Shown here one piece after another: positions 45,105 through 56,720 of a stretch of DNA of 64,000 bases (position 1 is the first letter of the stretch; each line of letters begins with the position of its first letter). Both the position numbers and the translations under genes were made by a program. Under the pieces are notes generated by a model. The model was not told the DNA's origin. It did no database searches and saw nothing but the letters and a program-made list of their open reading frames with translations. Source of the stretch: Halicephalobus mephisto. Its lineage: Eukaryota; Nematoda; Chromadorea; Rhabditida; Panagrolaimidae. Location of the stretch: assembly GCA_009193035.1 (NCBI GenBank), contig SWDT01000185.1, forward strand, positions 1-64,000. Reading direction: 5' to 3'.

Positions 45105-45620
45105 GTCTTGATTTTAGCGAAATTCTACCTGCGCTTGAAAATAAGCGAATTCGCTTTGATTCTTAGCGACTTCGCTGGGGGAATTAACCTTGATTTTAGC
45201 GAACTTTCAGTTGCGCGTGAAAATAAGCGAAAGTTTCATGATTTTTAGCGATTTCGCTGGGAGAATTAACTTTGATTTTAGCGACATTCTACTTGCGCTT
45301 GAAAACAAGCGAATTCGCTTTGATTACTAGCGATTTCGCTGGGAGAATTAACCTTGATTTTAGCGAACTTTCAGTTGCGCTTGAAAATAAGCGAAAATTT
45401 CGTGATTCTCAGCGATTTCGCTGGGAGAATTAACTTTGATTTTCGGTGCGGAATTCTACTTGCGCTTAAATTTAAGCGAAAATTTCTTAATTCTTACCGA
45501 TTTCGCTGCGGAAGTTAACTTAGATAACTTATGTTCACTTTTGCGTAAAACTGTATTTCTGGTTGAGAATAAGCAAAATCATTATGATCTTTAGAAAATT
45601 CACGAAAGAAATTAATTTTT
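45105..45620. repeat. Hairpin satellite, cluster 3 (~80-85 bp unit)
   Basis: Six units; the alternating forms TTGCGCTTGAAAATAAGCGAA and GCGCTTGAAAACAAGCGAAT are followed by AGCGATTTCGCTGGGAGAAT. Here each unit carries two inverted words (GCGCTT...AAGCGA and GCGATTTCGC), so both halves can extrude. Confidence 0.8.
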
Positions 45621-45697
45621 CATTTTGTAACGACATCTAACTGATACTGTGCTTGATAATCCACTGAACTATTTTAGTTTATTTCCAACCTTAGGTA

Positions 45698-45874
45698 CAG
45701 TAGAACTTGGATATAAAATATCCCCGCTATAATATATTTCGGGTTATAGCATAAGGTCTGAGTCAATGAGTTTGATTAATCTGCCTTCAAAATTACATCT
45801 TCTATGATATATCCTTTCTTATAACATACGCTTTACCCGGTCCCAAAGGGGTATCTTATCTCCAAGTTCTACTA
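45698..45874. mobile_element. 177-bp pogo/Tigger-like MITE
   Basis: Left end CAGTAGAACTTGGATATAA after TA (45696-45697); right end CTCCAAGTTCTACTA before TA, with one substitution in the last base of the inverted repeat. Interior words (CCCGCTATAATATATT, GCTTTACCCGGTCCCAAAGG) match the shorter element at 45928. Confidence 0.8.
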
Positions 45875-45927
45875 TAATGTTATCATAAAAAATGGAAATG
45901 GAACAAGTTTATTTCGAAATTGTAATA

Positions 45928-46029
45928 CAGTAGAACTTGGATATAAGATACCCTCACTATAACATATCCTTTCTTATAACATACGCTTTGCCCGGTCCTA
46001 AGGGGGTGTCTTATATCCAAGTTCAACTG
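45928..46029. mobile_element. 102-bp pogo/Tigger-like MITE, deletion derivative
   Basis: Starts CAGTAGAACTTGGATATAAG after TA (45926-45927) and ends TATCCAAGTTCAACTG before TA (46030-46031). It lacks a middle section present in the 177-bp neighbour 53 bp upstream, so one is probably an internal-deletion form or the two result from local hopping. Confidence 0.8.
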
Positions 46030-46079
46030 TATATATTCTTTGTAATAAGAAGTAGTACATAGTAAACTTCCGTTTCTGA

Positions 46080-46510
46080 GGATATCTTATAACTTCTAAT
46101 AACATTATATATATATCTAAGAGTGTTAGAATCGTATACTTCTAATAACACTAGATCTATATAATTTTGAGCATATTAAGTTTTCTATCTTCGAATAACG
46201 TTGTATATATATTCGTTTCTAATAGTATTGCATACATATTTTTTTAACGACATTAGATTTATCTATTTTCAATAATATTAAATCCATTAACTTCGAATAA
46301 CGTTATATATATTCGTTTCTAATAGTATTACATATATATTTTTCTAACGATATTAGATTTATCTATTTTCAATAATATTAAATCCATTAACTTCGAATAA
46401 CGTTATATATATTCGTTTCTAATAGTATTACATACTTATTTTTCTAACGATATTAGATTTATCTATTTTCAATAATAATAAATCTATTAACTTCCACCAA
46501 TGCTAAATTT
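46080..46510. repeat. ~110-bp tandem repeat with TAACGTTATATATATTCG
   Basis: Three good copies and a degenerate leading part; shared words are TTTCTAATAGTATT(G/A)CATA, CTAACGATATTAGATTTATC and AATCCATTAACTTCGAATAA. No coding signal. Confidence 0.75.
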
Positions 46511-46867
46511 GCTCAATTTTTCTATAAAATCAATTGCTTCACTATTCGCCCTCAGGCATGAATATTTTTCAATTTTCATAAATTTAATTAAAAATAAAAA
46601 TTAACACGCAATAAGTTTCCGAAGACGTTAGATTTTTGAATTTTCTTAGATGAAATCTTTCGTGACCTTCCCTCAGGCAAAATAGTTGTTCTCGATAGAT
46701 ACTGTTTTAAATCGGATCGCGCGATCCTAAAATGGACAAAAATTTTTGAAGCAAAACACCTGAATTCCATTTTTAAGAAAAGACAAACAAATCCAGCTAC
46801 CTCGAACTAACCCGAAAAAATTTTTTTTTCTTTTACAAATTTTTTGCGGAAATTTTGTACTTTTTTG

Positions 46868-49800
46868 ATGGATAATAATGTTCCAGAACACCTACTTCGG
46901 ATGGCTACTGTTCATCCGGCACCAGCTACAGGAGTCCCTAAAGTCAATCAACAACTAAATTACCGATGGATGCCTTCATTCAGATTCCTCACTGCGGCTC
47001 TTCTCTGCATGTGTTTCGCAAGGTAATCTTATTACATGTCCGTATTATCAGAGTTTGAGGTCGAAACTTGAGATCAAAGTTGGCAGATTTTGAAGTCGAA
47101 GTTCGAAGTCAAAAATGGTCATTAGAGTTCGAACTCTGATGATCAACTTTGAAATTAAAGTTCGAAGTTAAAGTTGACAGTCAGACTTTGAAGTTAAAGT
47201 CCGAAATCAAAGTCGATTATCAAAGTTTGAAGTTAAAGTTGATAATCAAAACTTGAAATCGAAGTTGATCATCAAAATTAGAGGTCGTAGTTGGCAGTTA
47301 GAGTTCGACATCAAAGTTGATAGTTAGAGTTTGACATCAAAGTTAGCCATCAGAGTTTGAAGTCAAAAATGGTCATTAGAGTTCGAACTCTGATGATCAA
47401 CTTTGAAGTCAAAATTGACAGTCAAATTTTGAAGTCCAAGTTCGAAGTCAAAGTTGACTATTGAAATTCGATATCGAAGTTTGGCATCAAAGTTGACAGT
47501 CAGACTTTGAAGTCTAAGTTCGAAGTCAAAGTTGATCATCAAAATTTGAGGTCGAAATTCATTATCAAAATTGACAGTCAGACTTTGAAGTCTAAGTTCG
47601 AAGTCAAAGTTGATCATCAAAATTTGAGGTCGAAGTTCGGCATCAAAGTTGACTATTGAAATTCGAGATTGAAATTTATCATCAAAGTTCAAAGTTGACA
47701 GTCAAATTTTGAATTCTAAGTTTAAAATCAAAGTTGATCATCAGACTTTGAAGCTTTCTATAAGATTCTCGAAAATTTAATAATTTTTGAATTTTGCGAT
47801 TTTAATTATTTAAATTTTTTTCAGTGTTCATATGATGAACAGCAACATGGGGATGGCGATTGTTTGCATGGTGAATTCTACAGAATACGACGACGACCTC
47901 GTTATCAGACACCATAGAAGCTCCAACGATTCTGATTTTGAATTTTTTAACTTTTCTGTCTCGAGTGAACCCCTTGGGGCTGAGAAACTCAACTGGTCCC
48001 CCACGGACCAGGGATATATCTTCGGGGCTTTCAACGCTGGTCTTCTTTGTATGCTCGTCACGGGACTTTTGGCAGATAAATTCAACGCCAAATATATGAT
48101 AATTGCTGCTGTTTTGACAGCTTCAACTGCGAATTTTATTATTCCACTTTTGTCTCCGAAAAGTGTTTATTTCGCTATTTTCGCCAGATTCCTCATCGGA
48201 TTGGCCGATGCTCTTCTTCAACCAGCCGTGAATTCACTTCTAACAAGATGGTTCCCGGCCAACGAACGATCCTATGCCCTCGGGGTCGCCAGTGGAGGCC
48301 GACAAATCGGTGAGTATTTTTAACCAAATCCAACTTTTTAAAATATACAATATATTCCTACAGTAACCCAACATAAAAAAAATAATAATTTATTTCTACA
48401 GTAATCCAAATTTTTATAAAATATAATTTATTTCTACAGTAATCCAAATTTTTATAAAATATAATTTATTTCTACAGTAATCTAACTTTAAAAAAAATGT
48501 AATTTATTTCTACAGTAATCCAAATTTCTATAAAATACAATATATTCCTACAGTAATCCAAATTTTTATAAAATATAATTTATTTCTACAGTAGTCCAAG
48601 TTTTTAAAGAATACAATATACTCCTACAGTAATCCAGTTCCATAAAAATTAAAATCTACGGTAACCTAATTTTATTATTTTTATCTACTTCTAAAAAAAT
48701 TACTTTTTAATGATTTTTGAAACTGTAGAATTTCTTTTAAAAACTTTTCAGAAGTTGAAAATTTATAAGAAAATTAATTTCATTTTTTTTAAAATTAAAC
48801 AATTTAAACAATTTAATTTTTTTATTTTTAAAACAAATTTCAGGAGCTTTGTTGATTGTGCCTGCGGCAGGAGCCTTGTGTTCTCAAACGGAATTTTTTG
48901 GAGGATGGCCTTCGATTTTTTACGTTTCTGCCTGTGCCGGATTATTTTTCATTTTTATTTACGCCATTATTGGTCGTGATAAACCTTCGAAACAATCCTG
49001 TATTTCAGAAGCCGAGTTGAAGTTTATCACGTTGTCGAATGCTTCTGAAGACGTCGGAAAAAAAAGAACTGAAAGAAAAGTACCGTGGACCAGGATTCTC
49101 CGGAGCGGACCAGTTTGGGCCGCTTTGATCAGTGTCGTCTGTCACGAATTTCCCCTGATGACGATGATCATGTTTTTGCCAAGGTCCGAAAATTTAAAAA
49201 TTTTTTTTTGTAATTTAAAATTATTATTTAGTTATCTCCATGATGTGCACAAGTACGACCCGGCCCACAACGGAGTTTTGTCCGCTTTGCCGACATTGTG
49301 TCTGTGGATCAGCAAAATCGGAAGTTCGTATCTGAACACATGGCTTCAAGCAAGAACAAAATGGTCGAAATCGGCGCTTTCTAAGACTCTCAACGCGATC
49401 GGATCTGTCGGTCTCGGGATCTTCCTCATCGGAGCGACTTTTTTGGATTCCACCAAAGCCAGTCTAGCGGTCGTTTTCCTGTGTTTGTCAATGCTGTTCA
49501 CAGGGATGCATACCCCGGGATGTCAAGCCGCCCTAGTGGCGATCGCCCCGGCCTTCAGTGGAGCCATCACAGGCTTAACGTTCTTCTTCGTTGCCATCTG
49601 TGGAATCACCAACCCATTGATGACGAAATTGATCGTTCAAACAGGATCCCAAACGGAATGGAACATTGTCTTCTACATATCTACCGTAATCGCTTTTCTT
49701 CCTGTCGTCATTTTCTCCGTCTTCGGAAGCGCCGATGTTCAGTGGTGGGCGAAATCCCCTGAGGCATACACAGAAGCCCAAGCTGCCAAGGCTGAAAGAT

Positions 49801-49916
49801 ATCTCGCCAAGAAAAACGAAAAAAAAATGTCAAAGAAAAGCACCAGCACCGTCAGTGATCTCGAAGGAAAAAATTCTCCTCAAACATCTATCGAAAATAT
49901 TGAGAACATTGCCTAA
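46868..49916 (+). CDS. SLC17-family major facilitator transporter
   Basis: Membrane transporter of the sodium/phosphate, vesicular glutamate and sialin family. Exons 46868-47022, 47825-48309, 48844-49183 and 49232-49916 join in phase to 554 residues. TM1 is in exon 1 (FRFLTAALLCMCFA); NSNMGMAIVCMVN follows as in SLC17 proteins. Exon 2 has the glycosylated loop, WSPTDQGYIFGAFNAGLL and ADKFNAKYM (the MFS loop 2-3 signature) and LIGLADALLQPAVNSLLTRW...ER. Exon 3 carries GALLIVPAAGALC and FYVSACAGLFF; exon 4 carries TM7-12 and a Lys/Ser-rich cytoplasmic tail. About 12 membrane segments are expected. The last intron (48 bp, donor GTCCGA) is a multiple of three without a stop. Introns 1 and 2 are filled by tandem repeats. 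The substrate cannot be told from sequence. Confidence 0.92.
47040..47745. repeat. Imperfect tandem repeat in transporter intron 1
   Basis: Dozens of short units combining GAAGTCAAAGTTGA, CATCAAAGTTTGA and GACAGTCAGACTTTG; a ~110-bp higher-order unit is visible at 47480-47640. The plus strand is purine-rich. Related words occur in TECPR2-like intron 6 (35690-35830). Confidence 0.75.
48340..48660. repeat. ~38-bp CTACAGTAATCCAA repeat in transporter intron 2
   Basis: Eight units with TATTTCTACAGTAATCCAAA and TTTTTATAAAATATAATT. CTACAGTAA words are also frequent singly elsewhere in the window. Confidence 0.8.
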
Positions 49917-49984
49917 AATTAATAATTTCTTGTGTACCCTTAATTAACCATATTCGATCTCAAGAAATTAGACCGTAATTTGTA

Positions 49985-50360
49985 AACAGTAGAAATATAT
50001 GACAAATTTCGAAAACATTGTCTTACAAAGAAATTTTTGGAATTTTCCAGTTGAAACCAGAAATTGTGGACTTTTGTTTACATGATCTTAGATGGTTTCG
50101 AAACCATGCTAACGTCAATAGCAGGATGTGGGACACAAAAATCTAAAGAAATTGTTCCTATACAAAGTTATGAAACTTTCCAGTTAGAATTAAAAATTAC
50201 ACACAAAAAATATAGATTTTGGTCTTAACACTATTGCGAAATGTAACAATATACAACAAACGTCACATTTTTCATGATTATTTGGCATTTATGAAGACAG
50301 TGTAACGCAATAGTGACGATTTGTATTTGTTACTGGTCCAAAAGTTACACTTCTTTTGTA
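49985..50360. repeat. Copies of two dispersed repeat families
   Basis: 49985-50200 has diverged units of the TGGAAAATTT family (TTTTCCAGTTGAAACCAGAA); 50210-50360 has the ATAGTGACGATTT family, including TTGTATTTGTTACTGGTCC. No gene. Confidence 0.6.
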
Positions 50361-50459
50361 TGCATTGAGTTTGATTTATATACTTCCAAAGTTTTAAAAT
50401 TATCAAAAAATTAAAGAGTAAAATTTTCTACAATGTTATGAAATTATACTTTGATATTG

Positions 50460-51000
50460 TACACACAAAAAACAATACGTTAAAACGATTCCAGTGTATT
50501 GAATGCATTATATTTAATGTACTAATATACTGAATAAAATCCATTGATATCATACTTAATGCATTGGTACATTGAATATAATATACCTTTTATATCAGAG
50601 CCGTTTTAATGTACCGACACATTAAATACAATACATCGATATCATACTTAATACATTGGTACATTGATATATTGAATACAATTTATTGATATTATACTTA
50701 GTGTACCGGTGCATTGAATATAATATATCCTTTATATCAGAGCCGTTTTAATGTACTGACACATTAAATACAATGCATCGATATCATACTTAATACATTG
50801 GTACATTGAATACAATTTATTGATATCATACTTAGTGTACCGGTGCATTGAATATAGTATATCCCTTATATCAGATCCATATTAACGTATCGATACATTG
50901 AGTACAATGCATTGATATGATACTTAGTATATCGATATATTAAATATATCTCATATATCAGAGCTGTTCTAATGTATTGATACATCATATAACATGTGCA
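50460..51000. repeat. ~140-bp satellite related to the 6.4-7.3 kb array
   Basis: Units marked by TATATCAGAGCCGTTTTAAT start at about 50592, 50733 and 50868, with a shorter last unit. The words TACATTGAATA, GATATCATACTTA and ATCGATA are shared in style with the ~165-bp satellite at 6400-7290. Confidence 0.7.
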
Positions 51001-51352
51001 ATTTAGAAAATTCCTAGTAGTTAATCTAGTATGTTCGTACATCAAAAAAGTAAGCTATTTTTGAATTCAGTTTGTGTTTATGTTGTCACTGTAATGAAAG
51101 TTGTAAAAAAATCCAAGAATTCCTATTGGGCGTGTTCCGTTTACGGTCTTCCGTGATTGAAGCTGAGTCACGGATATTCTAAGGCGAGGCGAAGAATGAA
51201 GAAGTCATAAATCGTCTTGCTTTTCTTCGAAAATTTGTTTGATAATAATAAAAAATCGCACAAGTGTTGCTTTTCTGACGAAATAAAGACTCCAAACATC
51301 TATTTTAAAGGATTTCTTTGAAACGAAATAATTTTTAACTTTTTAGGTAACA

Positions 51353-53084
51353 ATGAAGATTCTGGTGGGATTCTTGCTTATTGTCGGTATTTCCAAAGCT
51401 TACAGTGCTGAATCTTCAACTATGGCAGATGGTAATACGGATTCAACATCTACAGTAACGTCTGAAACAACATCTTTTGCAGATACAACATCGTCAAATT
51501 CTGTAGCATCTACTACGGAACCAGAGTCAACTACCACAACTACTTCACTACCTGAATCAGGTACTACAGACTCTACAATGATCCCTAGTACAGAACTACC
51601 TTCGACATCTCAAAACATAAGTTCCAACCCTACTGTAACTGACTCAACAGGTTATCCGGATCAACTCCAAGCAAACACGACTGAGATATGGCATTTCGAA
51701 CCACTGAACCCCGAACTCCACTCAGTATTCATACTCCTCAACACGGGCAAGACGTTTTCTAAGGACACCGGGGCTGAGCTCCTTGTCTACAACGGCAACG
51801 CCGGTTTTCCGAGACCTTGGGATGTCCGAGCACAGTACACCTTCAATACGACTGACACAGAAAACAAAGTTATCACTACGTCCGAACCAGGAGAAACCAT
51901 CAGCGTCAGATTCTTCTCCGGAAGGGAGACTCTCACCAAAGGAAGAGCTATGGATTCTGATGACTGTGGAGTTCAATATGTGGTCTTTGCAGTGAATATG
52001 ACCCTGTTCAACTCTACAACTGCGAACTGGACCGGTGTTTACGATAAGAATCTGACGCAAAACGAACAGCCATTCTTCGGACAGACTTCTGAATATCCGA
52101 AATTCTACGCTCCTGACACGAATGAAACCTACAGATATTACCCTGCCGACTCCAATATGCAAATATTCTTCTACATGATAGATTCAGGAGCGACTTTTAA
52201 TTCCGGAAACGCCGTTTTGACCGTCTACACAGGAGATACTTTAGGAGTAATCGACCCGACAAATGTCCTTCGGAAGTGAGTTTATCTAACTACAGCTTTT
52301 ACAGAAGCTTTTAAATTTTTCCAGAATATTGTGGAAGTTTATAGAATATTCAAAGATATAATTTAAAGTTCCAACTTTTCGGAAACATAAAAATTTCTGA
52401 AACTTTTAGAATCTTGCAAGATATGGAAGGACATTTTCGAAGCTTCTGGAGCTTTTTAGAATTTTATGAAACTTTTAGAATCTTGCAAGATATGGAAGAA
52501 CATTTTCGAAGTTTCTGGAGCTTTTTAGAATCTTATGAAAGTTTGTAGAATCTTGCAAGATATGGAAGAACATTTTCAAAATTGCCGAAAATCGTATTGA
52601 AATTTCTGAAACCATGTAAATTATAGTAGAAAATTCCGAAGCTTTTAAAAATTTTTGAAAATTTCTGGAGCGTTTTAGAATTTTAAAGAAGCTTATCGGA
52701 CTTTTTAGAATCCATAAAAAAATCTGAAATTAAGATTTCTAAAATTTGTTAATTCCGAAAAGTCGTCCCGAAATAGTTTTGTAACGATATATAATTCTAA
52801 TTTTTACAATGATGTAATTAAATAATTTCAGGTACTCGAAACCAGAAGATACCGTACTCCCGTGGGCATTCAACTCGGTGGGAAAACCTCTTTCTATAAA
52901 ATTCACATCCACCGGAGGAAGCCCGAGTATAGGTACCTACGGAGTCAAATGGGTCATATTCCCCCTCGGACAGGCCGATATCAACCCCGGACAGACAACC
53001 ACGGAGACTTCTAATCCAGGTGCTTCACCTTCGACTTTAACTTTTTCTTTATTTCTTATTTTCTTTTCTGTTTATTTATGTTAG
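51353..53084 (+). CDS. Secreted, probably GPI-anchored protein with two CUB-like domains
   Basis: Two exons, 51353-52275 and 52832-53084, join in phase to 391 residues. Residues 1-18 are a signal peptide (MKILVGFLLIVGISKAYS). Residues 20-100 are a Ser/Thr-rich, mucin-like stretch. Two similar domains follow: about 100-225 (NTTEIWHFEPLNPE, LLVYNG, CGVQYVVFAV) and about 240-360 (NETYRYYPADSN, VLTVYTGD, YGVKWVIFPLG), each with the pattern expected of the nematode CUB-like family (Pfam CUB_2). Several N-x-S/T sequons are present. The C-terminus is a short hydrophobic tail after Gly/Ala/Ser (TFSLFLIFFSVYLC), typical of GPI attachment. In C. elegans many such genes are induced by pathogens or stress; that role is inferred, not seen. 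TTTTTAG six bases before the ATG may be a trans-splice acceptor. Confidence 0.8.
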
Positions 53085-53236
53085 TAAATTAACCAGTTAA
53101 TTAACTAAATTTTTTCAAAACTTGAGTTTTTTGTTTCATAACTGGGTTAATGAAATTGATGATTTTTTTGAAAGGATATGTTCACAGAAATAATTTAGGA
53201 AAAACTTGCGTTATTCTAGGATCAATTTTAAAAATA

Positions 53237-53408
53237 CAGTGAAACCTCGCTAAAAACACCCTCGATAAGAGCAAATTTTCTTTAAAGACAACTCGGTTCC
53301 GACCCCTACTGTGGATTTTCCCCTAGTAAACCCCTCGATAAAGGCAACTCCTCTGTAAAAACAACTTTTCTGCCGTCCCTTCGGGTTGTTTTTAGCGAGG
53401 TTTCACTG
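53237..53408. mobile_element. 172-bp pogo/Tigger-like MITE, CAGTGAAACCTCGC type
   Basis: Ends CAGTGAAACCTCGCTAAAAA and TTTTTAGCGAGGTTTCACTG are perfect inverted repeats flanked by TA on both sides (53235-53236, 53409-53410). The interior repeats AC(C/A)CCTCGATAA and CCTCTGTAAAAACAAC. It is a third end-type beside the elements at 21309 and 45698. Confidence 0.88.
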
Positions 53409-53629
53409 TATTTCTGGAATTTTCAGTGGTTCAAAAGTAGTACAGTATATTGTTTCTGAGAAGTTGGAATAAATTTCTCAAAAGTCAATTATATTTCGGA
53501 ATTTGACGTGATTCAGATTTTCGTTTAGAATTTAATAAGTAGGAAATATTCTATAAGTTTATCTTACAGTAAATCTTTTTGGTGAGAAAAAAATTTGAAT
53601 AATGAATTATTAATGTTTAATTTTATTTA

Positions 53630-54075
53630 ATCTAAAAGCGACTTTTGACGAAAAATTATTTTTTCGCTTTAAAATTAGCGATTTCGTCACAATTTTCAGA
53701 GAACTTTGTTGCGAAAATTAATTTCTTTTTTTTTTTTAAATTATATTTTAGTTTTAAAATAAGTGATTTTGTCATGATCTTTGACGAATTTCGTTGCGAA
53801 AATTAATTTCTTTTTTTTTAAAATTATATTTTAGTTTTAAAATAAGCAAACTCATTTTAATCATCAGGAACTTCGTAGTAAAAGTTAATTTCCTTCTCAG
53901 GTTTTTTGACGCAAAATTTTACTCTCGTTTAAAATTAAACAGTTCTCTATGATATTTAAGAACTCCCATGACGAAAATTAATTTCGCTATTTTAAATTTT
54001 TGGTGAGAAATTTCACTTTCGCTTAAAAATAAGTAAATTTATTTTAACAATCAGGAATTTCGTAGTGCGGCACTT
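53630..54075. repeat. Hairpin satellite, cluster 4 (diverged)
   Basis: Four to five units of ~110 bp with TTTAGTTTTAAAATAAG(T/C) in place of the TTCGCTT...AAGCGAA hairpin and GAAAATTAATTTC between them. The stem is largely decayed here. Confidence 0.55.
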
Positions 54076-54079
54076 GTAT

Positions 54080-55175
54080 TCCAGACATTTATACTTTAAT
54101 TCCACAATTAAAAGTACTTTTAGTTATGCGACAGAAGCAGTGGATTCGGAATCTGACGTCAAAATCAATAGTTGACCTTTGGAATTCTGAATTTCGACTT
54201 CAGATTTGGAATCTACAGACTTTAGGGCGTTATTTTGAGTATTTATTGTTCAACTTTAAAGACATCTAAAAGTTGTTATATGACATATATATCCTATACA
54301 TTTGTATTCCAGACATTTATATGTTTATTTTGTAGTCCCAGTCACTCAAAAAGGATTTATAACTATGCAATAGAACCTGTAGATTCTGAATTCCAAGTCA
54401 TAATTGATAGTTGACCTCCAGAATCCAGGATTCTAGAGGTTGACCCCCGCCTCTAAGGACGTCTGAAATTTCATTTTCGGGGTTCTATAAAAACTTGAAA
54501 TTTTACCTAGAATTACTTTTAAACCCTCATGTAAAGATGAACAATTATTTACAATTATTTTTCATTTTTAAATTGAAATTGCCAAGATTAAAACACAAAT
54601 GTCACATAACCGAACTTTTGTGTTTTTTGAAAACTTTTGTCAGAAGTTATTCCGCAACATTGACATTTTTGATTTGAAAAAATTCAACGTCAATGTTTAC
54701 TAAACAAGAAATTCAATATTTCAAAAGTATTTTCAAAAAAGTAATCATTAGAAATTGGTCTTTCATGTGACATAGACAGAAAATCAAATCAAACATCAGC
54801 TGACAACGAAGGCATTTTGCTTTTTCAAAATTCAGCTAATCATCTTCAAAAACGAAATTAATTCTATTTTGCAGTTTTTTCGAATAAAAAAAACATTATT
54901 TACGGTCGAATAAATTTTTTTATTTTATTTTTTTGGGTTTTTACCTTTAATTCCGGGTTTCCCGATGCCCTTTGCTCTTGGGTAAAATTTCCAGGATTCT
55001 TCCGTTCAATTTGGGACTTGGGTTTCGTTTTTATTTACTTTTTGTATCTTCAGGTAATCGTCTACTGTTGACTTTTCCTTGTGAACAACAAAGATCAGAA
55101 GTAATTTGGAAATTCCATTCGAGATTTTTTGGCGAAATGTTTACAGAACGCCAAAGGTTAAATGTTTTTTAAAAA
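54080..55175. other. Intergenic DNA, no gene seen
   Basis: A pair of related ~230-bp blocks (54070-54215 and 54300-54440) share GTATTCCAGACATTTATA and a following GATTC(G/T)GAATTC. An even-composition stretch at 54950-55120 has short open frames on both strands but no convincing exon. Confidence 0.3.
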
Positions 55176-55179
55176 TTTC

Positions 55180-55840
55180 CGACGAAATGTTGATTCAATG
55201 TCAAATAATAAAAATTCTTTGGAAAATTATTATTTTTTAAATTCCTAGTGAAATGTTCATTGAATACTAAAAGTCGAAAATTCCCTCCGAGACCTTTGGC
55301 AAAAAGTCCACTGAACGCCAAAAGTTGACTTTTAAAAGAATTTTCTTGGCGAAATGTTGATTCAATGCCAAATAATAAAAATTGTTTCTGAAATAATTAT
55401 TTTTTAAATTCCTGGCGAAATGTTCATAGAATGCCAAAAATAAAAATCTTGGCAAAAAGTCCACAGAACGCCAAAAATCAAAAAGTTTGGCAAAATGTTC
55501 ATAAAACACTAAAAATTAAAAATTAAAAAAATTTTTTTCGAAATTTTTTGGCGAATTTTCCATAAAACGTCAAAAATCAAAAATCTTAAAACTTTTTTCG
55601 AGATTTTTAGCAAGTCGTTTCCAAAATGTCAAAGGTTGAAAGTTTTTTTGAAAGTTCTTTTTGAAATTTTTGAAAAGTTGATCACAAAACGCCAGATGCT
55701 TTAAATTTTTCTGAAATTTCATTTAAGATCCTTGACGAAATGTCTATGATAAAAATGAATTATTTACAAAATGTCAAATATTTTAAATTTTTTTCGGGAT
55801 TTTTTAGTGAAAAATTCATTGCAAAAATTGAAGTTTTCAT
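55180..55840. repeat. 60-90 bp repeat with GGCGAAATGTTCAT
   Basis: About seven units of TTTTTGGCGAAATGTT(C/G)AT followed by AAAACGCCAAAAAT; GGCG and CGCC can pair. The unit decays toward 55840. Confidence 0.65.
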
Positions 55841-55859
55841 AAAATGTCAAATATTTTAG

Positions 55860-56330
55860 ATTTAAGAAAAAAAATTTTCCGAAATTTTTTAAAAATTATT
55901 TTTTATAAAAATTTAATTTTTAAAATATATTAAACATTTTAAATTTTTTAAAAATTATTTTTTATAAAAATTTAATTTTTTAAATATATTAAATATTTTT
56001 AGATTTTTTCTAATATCCTTGAAAAAAAATCTTATAAAAATTATAATTTTTTATGAAATATTAAATGTTTTTAAATTTATTTTTAAAATTAAAAAAAATT
56101 AGGATTTTTTATAAAATATTAAATGTTTCTAAAATTAAAAAAAATTATAATTTTTTATAAAATATTAAATGTTTTTAAATTAATTTTTAAAATTAAAAAA
56201 AAAATTAGAATTTTTTATGAAATATTAAACATTTTTAAATTTATAAAAATTATATTTTTTTATGAAATATTAAATATTTTTAAACTTATTCTAAGAATTC
56301 CACCTGAGACCTTTGGTAAAATGTTTTATG
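55860..56330. repeat. A/T tandem repeat with ATAAAATATTAAATGTTTTT
   Basis: Six units of ~60 bp; very low complexity, 85-90 percent A+T by eye. Confidence 0.6.
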
Positions 56331-56379
56331 AAAATTAATTGTTCGGAAAATATTAAAGGTCGGTAAAAGACCAATTTAA

Positions 56380-56720
56380 ATTTTTTCGGAAAAGTCTGCA
56401 AACTTTGAATTCTCGACTAGCACGATTTTTTCACGGACTTCGAGTTCTTGAAAAAATGAAATAGAGCCCGACTTCCGGTTCCCCAGCTCAGAAAAATGAT
56501 TGCAAATTTTCCGAAATCTTCCATCTTCGAGCTAATCCAATTTTTGAGTTCTTTGCTCTGTTTGTTTCCATTGCCTAAGGCACTGGATCAGAAAGTCAAA
56601 AATGGGATCCTGGATTTCGTGCATCTTCAAAAATAAATTTCGTTTCGAGTTACTTCAGACTTGCCGAAAATGGAAGGGTCCTTTGGAAATGAATATCCCA
56701 GTCTCAATGAACTTCTGTCA
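56380..56720. other. Higher-complexity island with exon-like minus strand
   Basis: On the minus strand a TGACAG at about 56715 is followed by an open stretch (KFIETGIFISKGPFHFRQ), and a TTTTTGAAG 36 nt later by a 30-codon frame ending in TAG (MHEIQDPIFDFLIQC at its start); treating the 36 nt as an intron keeps one frame. A competing frame through the same DNA is also open, so coding status is unproven. Confidence 0.25.

Noticed and set aside
46844..46867. Upstream TTG-initiated extension of the SLC17-like protein
   Set aside because: No ATG in that segment; the first ATG in frame is at 46868 and nematode genes rarely use TTG starts.
47363..47692. 109-codon minus-strand frame with repeated NFD.EL motifs
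   Set aside because: Purine-rich tandem repeat inside transporter intron 1.
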